IMG/VR virus record: IMGVR_UViG_3300021425_000014
Span: 31,013 to 95,012 of that record
Source: a virus
DNA: 64,000 bases
Direction: 5' to 3' (one strand)
Shown here one piece after another: positions 37,060-44,912 of this stretch; position 1 is the first letter of the stretch, and every line of letters begins with the position of its first letter. The translations under genes and the position numbers were made by a program. The notes under the pieces were generated by a model that ran no database searches, had not been told where the DNA came from, and saw nothing but the letters and a program-made list of their open reading frames with translations.

Positions 37060-37155
37060 TGTAGAAGTTGTATGCTAAAAGTGATTTCAGATAGTCTCAA
37101 GGGTGATTGTACATTGCCGCAATTTCAATGGCCTTTATCGAGCCCACATAAGCCA
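37060..37155. other. Dispersed structured element, copy E (divergent)
   Basis: CTCAAGGGTGATTGTACATT then ATGGCCTTTATCGAGCCC. It keeps the core AGGGTGATTGTAC but the closing arm is lost. It sits 190 bases from the iterons, just as copy D lies near the other iteron field. Confidence 0.5.
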
Positions 37156-37156
37156 A

Positions 37157-37185
37157 CAGCCCCCAGACGAATCTGGAGGCTGTCG
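37157..37185. terminator. Strong hairpin before the 37209 gene
   Basis: ACAGCCCCCAGACGAATCTGGAGGCTGT: long perfect stem with a CGAA loop but no T run on either strand. A bidirectional transcription barrier is possible. Confidence 0.45.
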
Positions 37186-37208
37186 AAGGAGGCACAGTTA
37201 ATTTTAGT

Positions 37209-37685
37209 TTAATCTTCGTTCTTTTTATAAATTAAATGCCAATCTTTATCATCAAATTGATTATTCAAATACTGTCGATTAAATGCAACATCTTCTGGCC
37301 TGTATTCAAGAGTGATCTTCTCGAATTCAATATCTTTTAGAATAAAATCAATCAAATCGGCGTCCACAACTTTATAAGGCATATTCATTTCAACCATTAG
37401 TTGTGCTTCTAATTTCATTCCTTGAGATAACTTTTCACCTTTCTGTAAAAAGAACCAAACTTCATCACACTTAGACATTAAAGCAAGCGCTCCTTCAATG
37501 CCCAATTCCCTTTCTTCGGGCCTGAGATCGTCTAAAAATCGCGGAAAATAAACGTGCGGCGCTACAGGTATATGTCCCATATTTACAACATATTTACAAA
37601 ACCGCTCCGCCCGCTCAATGTTCTCTTCTTTGCCACCAAAACGGCTGCTTACCATAACCAGTTTCTTTGTAGTGCTGTTTTTCAT
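37209..37685 (-). CDS. DUF4406-like protein (nucleoside deoxyribosyltransferase fold)
   Basis: 158 aa. VMVSSRFGGKEENIERAERF, then GHIPVAPHVYFPRFLDD, ERELGIEGALALMSKCDEVW and LSQGMKLEAQLM, match the DUF4406/7768 family related to nucleoside 2-deoxyribosyltransferases. Such proteins may act on nucleotides or on NAD-like substrates. No experimental function is known to me for the family. It lies in a minus-strand pair with the next gene. Confidence 0.7.
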   Translation of the reverse strand: MKNSTTKKLVMVSSRFGGKEENIERAERFCKYVVNMGHIPVAPHVYFPRFLDDLRPEERELGIEGALALMSKCDEVWFFLQKGEKLSQGMKLEAQLMVEMNMPYKVVDADLIDFILKDIEFEKITLEYRPEDVAFNRQYLNNQFDDKDWHLIYKKNED

Positions 37686-37687
37686 CT

Positions 37688-37990
37688 TTACACCACCTTC
37701 TCTAATTTGTTATCATTCAAAAGTTCAATTAATTCACGTTCTTTGCGCGCATAAAACAATATCGCTTCTTTTTTCATTGCAATAATTGTTCCAAGTAGAT
37801 ACTCTGCTGCCTCCTTTTCAATGTCATATAATTCATTTTCCAACATATATAAATTATTTCTAACCGAGTACCAATACCAGTCTTTGTTGCAAACAGGAAT
37901 CAAAACCTCTTGCTCAACTTTTAACTCTCTCCAGTTGATATAATAGATTTGTTTGTCTATAATATCTAATAGGTCAACACTTCTAGCCAT
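37688..37990 (-). CDS. Coiled-coil protein of unknown function
   Basis: 100 aa, with a perfect ribosome site GGAGG before ATG 37990. It has a tryptophan/tyrosine-rich start (IYYINWRELK, DWYWYSVRNNL) and a long amphipathic helix (LYDIEKEAAEYLLGTIIAMK) with a basic end. Function unknown. It is divergent from the 38002 gene by 11 bases. Confidence 0.65.
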   Translation of the reverse strand: MARSVDLLDIIDKQIYYINWRELKVEQEVLIPVCNKDWYWYSVRNNLYMLENELYDIEKEAAEYLLGTIIAMKKEAILFYARKERELIELLNDNKLEKVV

Positions 37991-38001
37991 TATAACCTCC
38001 T

Positions 38002-38403
38002 ATGACTTACGAAGATAAAATCAACTACATTATAACAAATAGACCGCCATTATCCAAGCGCGCACAAAAAATATATGATATTATAAATAATTCTGGTGGA
38101 AATTTGAGAGCTTGGAATATTACTTTCTCAAAAGCAATTGGATTAGCATCTACCGGGCAAAATGATTTCTTTACATATCTTGATGAGTGTATAGAAAAAG
38201 ATTATGTTAGAGTTCACTTCAACAAAAAAAGGGGCGAAAAAAACTGGTTCTTTACTTTTGAGTATTGGTCTTTTCAACTTTTGCCGAATCTAGGAACTTG
38301 CGTAACTTCTGAAGCTCATAATCAATATATTGAAGATAAACTTTCGGAAGTGCTACCTCGTAAAGAGCCTCATTCTGAACAGGATCCAATTCAACACCCA
38401 TGA
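38002..38403 (+). CDS. Protein of unknown function with antisense overlap
   Basis: 133 aa. Starts at ATG 38002 without any recognisable ribosome site, since that position is occupied by the divergent gene's own site. Content looks natural (SKRAQKIYDIINNSGGNL, EKDYVRVHFNKKRGEKNWFF). The last 152 bases overlap the convergent gene at 38252. It is likely real but translation must begin without a normal leader. Winged-helix-like spacing is possible. Confidence 0.5.
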   Translation: MTYEDKINYIITNRPPLSKRAQKIYDIINNSGGNLRAWNITFSKAIGLASTGQNDFFTYLDECIEKDYVRVHFNKKRGEKNWFFTFEYWSFQLLPNLGTCVTSEAHNQYIEDKLSEVLPRKEPHSEQDPIQHP

Positions 38404-38551
38404 TTCCATAAATGCCTTCTTTGGCATATTTCTTAAATGTATCACCGGGTTGAAAGTTTCGGGGAAGAATAACCTTTGAACCAAACTCCTGAACAAGAGT
38501 TAACATCAAATCTTCTTCTGGGTGACTTTTAACTAAAAGCATCTCAGTCAT
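38252..38551 (-). CDS. Small protein of unknown function, convergent overlap
   Basis: 99 aa from ATG 38551. An upstream ATG (38563) belongs to the GGAGG ribosome site itself, so 38551 is preferred. Sequence features: EDLMLTLVQEFGSKVILPRN, YGIMGVELDPVQNEALYEVA, a charged helical end. It is adjacent to the virion gene block and reads towards the 38002 gene. Unknown. Confidence 0.55.
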   Translation of the reverse strand: MTEMLLVKSHPEEDLMLTLVQEFGSKVILPRNFQPGDTFKKYAKEGIYGIMGVELDPVQNEALYEVALPKVYLQYIDYELQKLRKFLDSAKVEKTNTQK

Positions 38552-38609
38552 TCTTACCTCCATAAACTAAAATAAATTGTATTGACCTTTTATTATTTTA
38601 AGGGAAACT

Positions 38610-40340
38610 ATGTATAACGATTTTAAATTTGCAATTCCAATTACTAGAGCATATATGAGTGAAAGCGGGGAAATGCTATTTGAAGGCATCGCCTCGTCTA
38701 CTAGTATAGATACTTTTGAAACTGTTTTCAATGCGAATTGCCAAAATTCTTTCGCTTTTGATATTGCGAGAGGAATGGAAACCGGAGAGCCCGTAGAGTT
38801 AGAAGCCGAACATCTTGGCGAAGAAGAACCAATGAATATTCTTGGTGCAGTCATCAACGCCGAAGTTACAGAAGATTCCAGGCTAAAGGTAATCGCCAGA
38901 TTAGACTCCGATAATCCTAAAGCTGTTTACTATTTCAAGAAAATGACTGTACCCGATGCCATTACTGGTAAAACTAAGCAGTTTGGCTTATCAATTAATG
39001 GTGTTGTAAGAGAAGCAGAATATCAATATAATGAAGAGCTTCGCAAAAACATTAGGGTATTTAATCGTGTCCAATTAAGAAAGATTGGGATTGTTCGCCG
39101 CCCCTCCAATCCAGATTCGTGGATTGAAAAAATTATCCGCTCAGTAGATTGGTCTGAAGTTGAAGAGACAAAGCAAGAAATTGCTGAAAGAAATAGCTCT
39201 GAGCTTAAGAAATTAATTGAAATTCTAATGCACGCATATCAAGCTATGGAAATGCTTGAAATGGAAGAAGATGAAATGGATTCCGAAGAGCAAGGCGAAG
39301 AAGAGGATTACTCAGAAGAGCAAATGATGTCCGCCATTGAATATATGCGTGGCTGGATGAAAAAGCGGATGGCAAATACCTCAAATATGGCAACTAGTAT
39401 TAAGGAAGATCTATCAGACGAATATATGCTCTTAGAAAGAGCCAAATATGATGGAATTGATTTCAGTCCTCCAGAAGCAGTTAAGTCTAAGCTCAGAAAA
39501 GGACTAAAATTATACGAAGATGGAAGAGGTGGTAAGGGATTAGTCTCTGCCACAATTTCATGGGCACGCAAACTTGCAGCCGGGGAAAACATTTCTCCAG
39601 AGAAGGCTCGTAAGATGAGTGCTTGGCACGCACGTCACGCAGTCGATAAGCGTCCAGGTTGGGATAAAGCAGGTGAGGAAACTCCAGGTTATGTCGCAAA
39701 TCTGCTTTGGGGTGGTGAACCGGGTCGCAAATGGGCTGATCGTCTAGTAGAGGCTATGGAGAAAAAGGATTCCGAAATGAAAGAAACTCGACAAGAAGAA
39801 CTAGTTCTTGATTCCGCTGAAGTTACTGAAGCCGCCGAGGCCGTAGAGGTTGAGGTTGTTGAGGTTCGTGAAGAGGAATCCCAAGAAAAGGAACTCGAAG
39901 TAGAAGCAGTGGAAGAGGCCGTAGAGGCTGAAGAGGTTGCAGAGGAAGTTGTAGCTGAAGAGCCTGCCGAAAGGGCTGAATCTTCTACCGAATCTCTTGT
40001 TGCCGCAGTTGCTTCCATGTTGGACGAAAAAATCGCGGAACTACGCTCATCTTTGGAAACTACTATTAAGGAAGTTTCTGAACAAAATAAAGAGCTACGT
40101 TCAGAACTACAAAACGTAAAGAAAGCTAATGAAGAGTTAGTTGAGCGTGTACAGAAAGTTGAATCAGAACCCGCAACCAAACCTGGTTCTCAGCTAATGG
40201 AAGCTGTCACCCGTGAGCAATCAACCGCTTCAAAGCGCGAAGAAAATATTCAACGCGCAAAAGAAACGAACGACACTCAAGAGTTAATCAAGCATAAGCT
40301 ATTTGGCGCTAAATATCTAGGATATGGTGAATTTGCCTAA
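38610..40340 (+). CDS. Prohead protease - middle domain - scaffold polyprotein
   Basis: 576 aa. Residues 1-190 resemble phage prohead maturation protease-type proteins (FAIPITRAYMSESGEMLFEG, EAEHLGE, KMTVPDAITG, FNRVQLRKIGIVRRPSNPD). Residues 280-385 hold a recurring phage domain of unknown function (RKGLKLYEDGRGGKGLVSAT, KLAAGENISPEKARKM, SAWHARHAVDKRPGW, GYVANLLWGG). The rest is a very acidic, Glu/Val-rich region followed by a coiled coil (LRSSLETTIKEVSEQNKELR), the design of an internal scaffold. It precedes the major capsid gene. Self-cleavage would release the parts during assembly. The middle domain is unusual between protease and scaffold. Confidence 0.7.
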   Translation: MYNDFKFAIPITRAYMSESGEMLFEGIASSTSIDTFETVFNANCQNSFAFDIARGMETGEPVELEAEHLGEEEPMNILGAVINAEVTEDSRLKVIARLDSDNPKAVYYFKKMTVPDAITGKTKQFGLSINGVVREAEYQYNEELRKNIRVFNRVQLRKIGIVRRPSNPDSWIEKIIRSVDWSEVEETKQEIAERNSSELKKLIEILMHAYQAMEMLEMEEDEMDSEEQGEEEDYSEEQMMSAIEYMRGWMKKRMANTSNMATSIKEDLSDEYMLLERAKYDGIDFSPPEAVKSKLRKGLKLYEDGRGGKGLVSATISWARKLAAGENISPEKARKMSAWHARHAVDKRPGWDKAGEETPGYVANLLWGGEPGRKWADRLVEAMEKKDSEMKETRQEELVLDSAEVTEAAEAVEVEVVEVREEESQEKELEVEAVEEAVEAEEVAEEVVAEEPAERAESSTESLVAAVASMLDEKIAELRSSLETTIKEVSEQNKELRSELQNVKKANEELVERVQKVESEPATKPGSQLMEAVTREQSTASKREENIQRAKETNDTQELIKHKLFGAKYLGYGEFA

Positions 40341-40370
40341 ATTGCTTACGGATTAGTAAGTTTAAAATAC

Positions 40371-40420
40371 CCCGCCACACTTCAGGTCTACTATAGATAC
40401 AGTGCTCCAACGGCGGGCTT
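40371..40420 (+). terminator. Hairpin between scaffold and capsid genes
   Basis: CCCCGCC...GGCGGGCTTT spanning about 45 bases. A second inverted pair (TCTTCTC/GAGAAGA) is in the capsid leader. Attenuation before a strongly expressed gene is possible. Confidence 0.35.
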
Positions 40421-40532
40421 TAATCTAAAATATATATAGAACACTCTTCTCCGTAATACATTCCTCCACTGGACTGAGTGTAGAGAAGAATCGCAAATCC
40501 CTTTTTTCTTACTTCATTTTGAAAGGTAAAAA

Positions 40533-41480
40533 ATGTCAGATCTATCTAAGAAAGAAGAGGCGCTTCTTCGCGCACTCAATACTACCAACTTCGCTGATTC
40601 AATCCACGAAGATCTATCAGATCTAATCCAGTATATCACCCCTCCCGATGTACCCCTATTCTCACGCCTACGTCGCACGAATGCCACCGCTCTAACCCAT
40701 GAGTGGACTGAGACTTCTCTAACGTCTTCATTCACTGCTTCAGCCTATGGCGATGGCGGCGCGCCTAATGATCACGAAAGCACCACTGTTCGTCGTGACA
40801 ACAAGGTAATGTCAATCGGTCGTATCGCCAAAGCAACCGAGTTGCTAAATGCCACCAACACCATTGGTAAGGCTGGCGGTATGGATGCATTTGCTCGCGA
40901 AGTCGAAGAGAAAATGCAAGACGTTATGCGTGCAATCGAATACTGGGTATGGAATGGTGACAAGACCCAAACCTCACCTCAGCAGATGAACGGCCTAATC
41001 GCTGAACTAGCTTCCGGCACCAACGAAATTCAGAACGCTGGCTCAGCTTCTGCCCTAGTTGAAACCAAGCTACAAGAAGCACTAATCGCTGCTTATGCTG
41101 CCGGTGGCAACCCCAACGTAATCCTATGCCGTCCTGCCGTTGCTCAACGCATCGCCAACTTCACCGCCGAGAGAGTTCGCTATCTAGCCGGTGGCCAACC
41201 AGGCGGACTAGGCGTTTCCACGCTACGTTATCTATCACCTCTAGGTTATGACCTAGAAATCGTTCCCGTCCGTGGCGACTTCCTACCCTCTGGTAAAGTA
41301 TTCGTCGTAGACACCACCAAGGTTGCAATCGCTGACCTAGCTGGTGGCATCCGTATGAAGGAATTGTCAATTGGCAATGCCGACATTGTAGCCAACCGCC
41401 TAATCAAGTGGTATGGCACCTTGGAACTACGTGCGAAAACTCACCACGCAGTCATCACCAACGTATCAGACGGTCTATAA
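40533..41480 (+). CDS. Major capsid protein (HK97 fold, SU10-like)
   Basis: 315 aa. Position right after the scaffold/protease gene, a strong RBS (GAAAGG) and a high-expression codon pattern (preference for CTA, GGT, GCT and CGC) fit the most abundant virion protein. The sequence resembles SU10-family major capsid proteins: DSIHEDLSDLIQYITPPDVP, SRLRRTNATALTHEWTETSL, AREVEEKMQDVMRAIEYWVW, ILCRPAVAQRIANFTAERVR and a C-terminal strand KTHHAVITNVSDGL. No N-terminal delta domain is present, consistent with the separate scaffold encoded upstream. Confidence 0.85.
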   Translation: MSDLSKKEEALLRALNTTNFADSIHEDLSDLIQYITPPDVPLFSRLRRTNATALTHEWTETSLTSSFTASAYGDGGAPNDHESTTVRRDNKVMSIGRIAKATELLNATNTIGKAGGMDAFAREVEEKMQDVMRAIEYWVWNGDKTQTSPQQMNGLIAELASGTNEIQNAGSASALVETKLQEALIAAYAAGGNPNVILCRPAVAQRIANFTAERVRYLAGGQPGGLGVSTLRYLSPLGYDLEIVPVRGDFLPSGKVFVVDTTKVAIADLAGGIRMKELSIGNADIVANRLIKWYGTLELRAKTHHAVITNVSDGL

Positions 41481-41490
41481 ACCTCTTAAT

Positions 41491-41519
41491 GGAGGCCCCT
41501 GCAAAGGGGCCTCTTTTAT
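41491..41519 (+). terminator. Terminator after the capsid gene
   Basis: GAGGCCCCTGCAAAGGGGCCTC then TTTTAT: perfect stem of eight pairs. Confidence 0.85.
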
Positions 41520-41571
41520 ATGGGCCTAAAAACGGGCTCATAACTATAAAATAATAATAGTAGGTATAGAT

Positions 41572-42219
41572 ATGTCATACGTAACAGTACAAGAATTTTT
41601 ATCATCACCTTATGGAGCGGATTTCCAGCCCGGCGAAGACTGCTCTGTTTTCGCGTCAACTGGGGATGTTTTTGACTTCCTAGAATACATTTCTTCGCTG
41701 ATTGATTTATATGCTGGTCAATCATTTGGAACTGGCGTAGTTGAAGAAGAGTTCATCGGAAAAGCGGGACAAACAAGAGTATATCTAAGAAAGTTCCCAT
41801 TGCATTCTATTCAATCAATCAAATATGATCAAGCGTCTTACAGTAGCACTTTTAATATTGAAGGCTATTCGTTGCAGCAAATCACGATGGATCCAGGCAA
41901 TTATAGATTCTTCAAAGATGGAAGAGTTATATTCAATGGAAGCCTTTATTCTGATGCTGTTTACCAAGTTACTTATGTTGCGGGATATCAAGAAATACCA
42001 TCCCCAATAAAAATGGCAACCCTAATGCTTGCAAATACATATGCTCAATCAGTAGATACCGGCTCTGTTGCAATTCCAGAAGGTGGCTCAATCACCAGAT
42101 TCGTATTCAATAAATTTGAAAGTAATTACGTTGATCCTCGCCAAAGATACGACGATATGAATATTGGCATCCCAGTAACTGTTCAGGCAATCTTAAACAG
42201 ATATAAGTTCTTAAAATGA
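41572..42219 (+). CDS. Head-tail connector (gp6-like adaptor)
   Basis: 215 aa. The N-terminal helical start YVTVQEFLSSPYGADF, then LEYISSLIDLYAGQSFGTG and the C-terminal FVFNKFESNYVDPRQRYDDM resemble phage gp6-like connector proteins that bind the portal. It opens the neck gene set immediately after the capsid gene. The absence of a nearby portal gene means the portal is outside the window. The next gene overlaps by 4 bases (ATGA). Confidence 0.65.
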   Translation: MSYVTVQEFLSSPYGADFQPGEDCSVFASTGDVFDFLEYISSLIDLYAGQSFGTGVVEEEFIGKAGQTRVYLRKFPLHSIQSIKYDQASYSSTFNIEGYSLQQITMDPGNYRFFKDGRVIFNGSLYSDAVYQVTYVAGYQEIPSPIKMATLMLANTYAQSVDTGSVAIPEGGSITRFVFNKFESNYVDPRQRYDDMNIGIPVTVQAILNRYKFLK

Positions 42220-42614
42220 GTAGAAGAATACGAAGACTTATATGTAAAAGATTTATTAATAACATCGGAATTGATGTTATTCTAAAAAGATTTGATAATC
42301 AAGAGGCTCTAGATATATACGGCGAACCGCTTGATGGCGACATAACGCTAGCTAGCTCTAGAATTATCAAAATAGTTGTTAATACAGATAAAAGACAAGT
42401 TGAGGAAACTGTGGCTGGCGGCCAACCAGAAAACGACAAAAAAGAACAACTCTATTTCTTTTGCGCAGGAAACGAAGACGTTAAAACCGGAGATAAAATA
42501 GTATATCCACCAAACACCGAAACTGAATGGCTTGTTTATTATATTGAACCAAGTGTTCTGTCTGGGACGATCATAATGAATGAAGTCAAGTGCAAGAGGG
42601 ATGCTAGATTTTAA
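42216..42614 (+). CDS. Neck protein (head-closure/stopper-like)
   Basis: 132 aa. It follows the connector with an ATGA overlap. Beta-rich with basic start (RRIRRLICKRFINNIGIDVI) and the segment LYFFCAGNEDVKTGDKIVYP near residue 80, as in head-closure proteins of siphoviruses and myoviruses. Assignment rests mainly on gene order. Confidence 0.5.
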   Translation: MSRRIRRLICKRFINNIGIDVILKRFDNQEALDIYGEPLDGDITLASSRIIKIVVNTDKRQVEETVAGGQPENDKKEQLYFFCAGNEDVKTGDKIVYPPNTETEWLVYYIEPSVLSGTIIMNEVKCKRDARF

Positions 42615-43144
42615 TGGCACGTGGCGAATATCTTGGTGCAAAAGAATTTAATAAAAGATTAAGGGAATTAATGGCGAGAGTTGAAAACTCATTGCCAGAG
42701 CTTGGCGAAATAGTTGCTTCAGAGATATCCGAAAAAGCAGTTAAAAATGCTAAGAATAATATTGAGTACGGAATGCAGATGGATGGACATTCCGAGTTTA
42801 CCTCTGAATTAACAGAAAAATTAAGAGGTGGCGATACTGGGAATGTTTTAGACGAAAGTGGATATTTAAAAGATTCTATCTATGTTGTAGACAAATTGTT
42901 TAATAGAGATTCAATTATAGTTGTAATCGGTTCATATATGCCATATGCGGCATATCACGAAGAAGGATTTGACGCAAGAATACCAGGATTAAAAGAAACT
43001 AAAAAAGTTCCCGCTAGGCCATTCTTGAAGCCCGGCGTAGAAAAAGCCATAAAAGACGCGTTTTCTTTTGGTCTCGAATCAAGAGTAAGAAGAGCCTTAG
43101 ATGCGAAAGTAAGGGGCAGAAGCTGGAAGAAGTTCTTCAAATGA
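42614..43144 (+). CDS. HK97 gp10-like virion morphogenesis / tail completion protein
   Basis: 176 aa. YMPYAAYHEEGFDARIPG and KKVPARPFLKPGVEKAIKDA, the pattern Y-x-x-YHE-x-G and RPFLxPG, mark the HK97 gp10-like family. It begins with the TAATG-type overlap of the preceding gene and ends overlapping the tail-terminator candidate (ATGA). Confidence 0.75.
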   Translation: MARGEYLGAKEFNKRLRELMARVENSLPELGEIVASEISEKAVKNAKNNIEYGMQMDGHSEFTSELTEKLRGGDTGNVLDESGYLKDSIYVVDKLFNRDSIIVVIGSYMPYAAYHEEGFDARIPGLKETKKVPARPFLKPGVEKAIKDAFSFGLESRVRRALDAKVRGRSWKKFFK

Positions 43145-43857
43145 GAGATTTAGAACATTTAATTCTTTATACACTATGTATGAATATTTCGGAAGTATCC
43201 GGTATTCCTACTGGTAGAATTATGGCTAAAATGCCTGATATTCAATTTGTTAATAAATACGACGGAACTAATAATCCTGAACAAAATGCTCAAAAATTTC
43301 CATGCGTTGGCATGAAATACGCCGGAGAAGTCAAGTATAAAATCAATAAATATGGCGAAAAGCACAAAGTTCTTGTAACACCAACACAAGTCAAGATATA
43401 TGAACCACTTGGCGAATTATGGCTACCATTAACAATTTATCTATATACAAACTCAAGAAAAGAGCAAAGGGAAATTGGGAACTCTATTGGGTTTTATTTA
43501 GCAACGAATAATATGATCGCACTTAGGGGCGATGAAATGCCTGGCGAATATATTTCGATAATTTATGAATCATATAGAGATTTTTGCGAATTAAGGCCAT
43601 ATGTCAGGGCATATGACATAAAAGTAAACGGAAGAATGTTGCAAGAAATCTCTGGACACCTAATTGACGAAATAAATACAAGTTTAACTACTATAACAAA
43701 TGGAGCAACATCAACTGCCTCTGAGCCAGAAGTTTTAACTAATACTATTACTGGTGATTTATACATAAACGAAGATGTTACGATCAAGTATAGTATATCC
43801 GAAGAAGGATTAATTTTCGTAACAGAAGATGGAACAGAACTAGCATTTGAGCTTTAA
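43141..43857 (+). CDS. Tail terminator candidate
   Basis: 238 aa. By position (after gp10-like, before tail fibres and sheath) it should be the tail terminator; contents fit a small alpha/beta protein with LGELWLPLTIYLYTNSRKEQ. The C-terminal 60 residues (SLTTITNGATSTASEPEVLT then DLYINEDVTIKYSISEEGL) look like an added domain. The function is inferred from gene order only. Confidence 0.45.
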   Translation: MRDLEHLILYTLCMNISEVSGIPTGRIMAKMPDIQFVNKYDGTNNPEQNAQKFPCVGMKYAGEVKYKINKYGEKHKVLVTPTQVKIYEPLGELWLPLTIYLYTNSRKEQREIGNSIGFYLATNNMIALRGDEMPGEYISIIYESYRDFCELRPYVRAYDIKVNGRMLQEISGHLIDEINTSLTTITNGATSTASEPEVLTNTITGDLYINEDVTIKYSISEEGLIFVTEDGTELAFEL

Positions 43858-43871
43858 ATAGAGGAACTAAG

Positions 43872-44612
43872 ATGGCAGTTAAAATCTCTAGTTTGCCATT
43901 AGCTAATAAGCTAAACGGTGACGAAATTATTCCAGTAATTCAAGGTGGTAGAACAAGGCGCTCTAGAATTAAAGACGTAAATACAGAGAAAATTGAGACT
44001 AGAAAGTCTAATTATACATTGTCAGAATTAGACGGAACTGCCATTTGCGATGCATCTGCTGAATCTTTTTCTATTTTATTACCACAGGCTGATCTATTTA
44101 GGGGTAAAATTTACGAATTTAAAAAGATTGACACAAGTGAAAATACTGTAACAATTTCAAGCCTAGCTGGCGAAACAATTGATGGAGCTACTGGATTAGT
44201 TCTAGAAAATGAAAACGACTCATACACCTTAAGGTCTAGCGGCTCTGGCTGGATTGTAACATCTGAAAAAACTCGCGCAACCAGAACTGCTCCAGAATAT
44301 GCTTTTATGCATAGAGAAATTACCGCCGCAAATATCGAAGCAAATATTCCTAGTCAAAAAAAGGGAAGAATACTTAAAGGTTATTCTAAACTAATAATAG
44401 ATGTAGATGTTATTGAGCCTGGCTCATATGTTCAACTTTTGCCTTTAACCTGGAATCCTCTTCTTGAGAAATATATTCCGGGTGCAGTGTCTGCCAGAAT
44501 TCGGGAAAGTAAACGGTTTATTTTGGATATTCAAAGTCCCGATGATGTTTATCTAGTACCTGTAGATGTTCAAGGCAAGGTTTCAGTTGTGGTTGGAGGC
44601 TATAATCCATGA
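43872..44612 (+). CDS. Virion protein with the shared fibre N-terminal module
   Basis: 246 aa. Begins AVKISSLPLANKLNGDEIIP then VIQGGRTRRSRIKDV, a module (ISSLP...G-DE-x-VP...Q-G...T) shared with the genes at 46635 and 61842 and found at the N terminus of many phage tail-fibre proteins. A beta-rich body (VLENENDSYTLRSSGSGWIV) follows. Likely a head- or tail-decoration or fibre-type protein, perhaps a baseplate attachment. Location before the sheath gene is unusual for tail fibres. Confidence 0.6.
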   Translation: MAVKISSLPLANKLNGDEIIPVIQGGRTRRSRIKDVNTEKIETRKSNYTLSELDGTAICDASAESFSILLPQADLFRGKIYEFKKIDTSENTVTISSLAGETIDGATGLVLENENDSYTLRSSGSGWIVTSEKTRATRTAPEYAFMHREITAANIEANIPSQKKGRILKGYSKLIIDVDVIEPGSYVQLLPLTWNPLLEKYIPGAVSARIRESKRFILDIQSPDDVYLVPVDVQGKVSVVVGGYNP

Positions 44613-44890
44613 CTTGGGACACATTTGGATTTAGTGGCACAGATGGTGTCAGTTTAACTGCTGACGCTGTTCGCGTTAATGAAGAAGTTATAACCCTAGA
44701 TTTTGTAGACTTTCAACTGCAAACAATCTATCCAATTTATCCAGGCAGTTTAAAGGTTTATATAAATGGGGTGAATCAATCACCGGAATTAGATTTCCAA
44801 GAAAATGGTGACGGGAAGTCATTTACTTGGATCTCTGAAGAGGCAATTACGGTAGATGACAGCGTGTTGGTGGATTACATTATTGCTTAA
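44609..44890 (+). CDS. Small beta-rich virion protein
   Basis: 93 aa, start overlapping the previous stop. Contains YPGSLKVYINGVNQSPELDF and VDDSVLVDYII, which resembles the C-terminal domain of the next gene (RPILAINGVIQELGAGASDD, EEGDTAVIWYRAAL). Both likely form a small adhesin or fibre-tip domain. Confidence 0.55.
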   Translation: MTWDTFGFSGTDGVSLTADAVRVNEEVITLDFVDFQLQTIYPIYPGSLKVYINGVNQSPELDFQENGDGKSFTWISEEAITVDDSVLVDYIIA

Positions 44891-44912
44891 AGAAAGGTGA
44901 AATTTACCCAAA

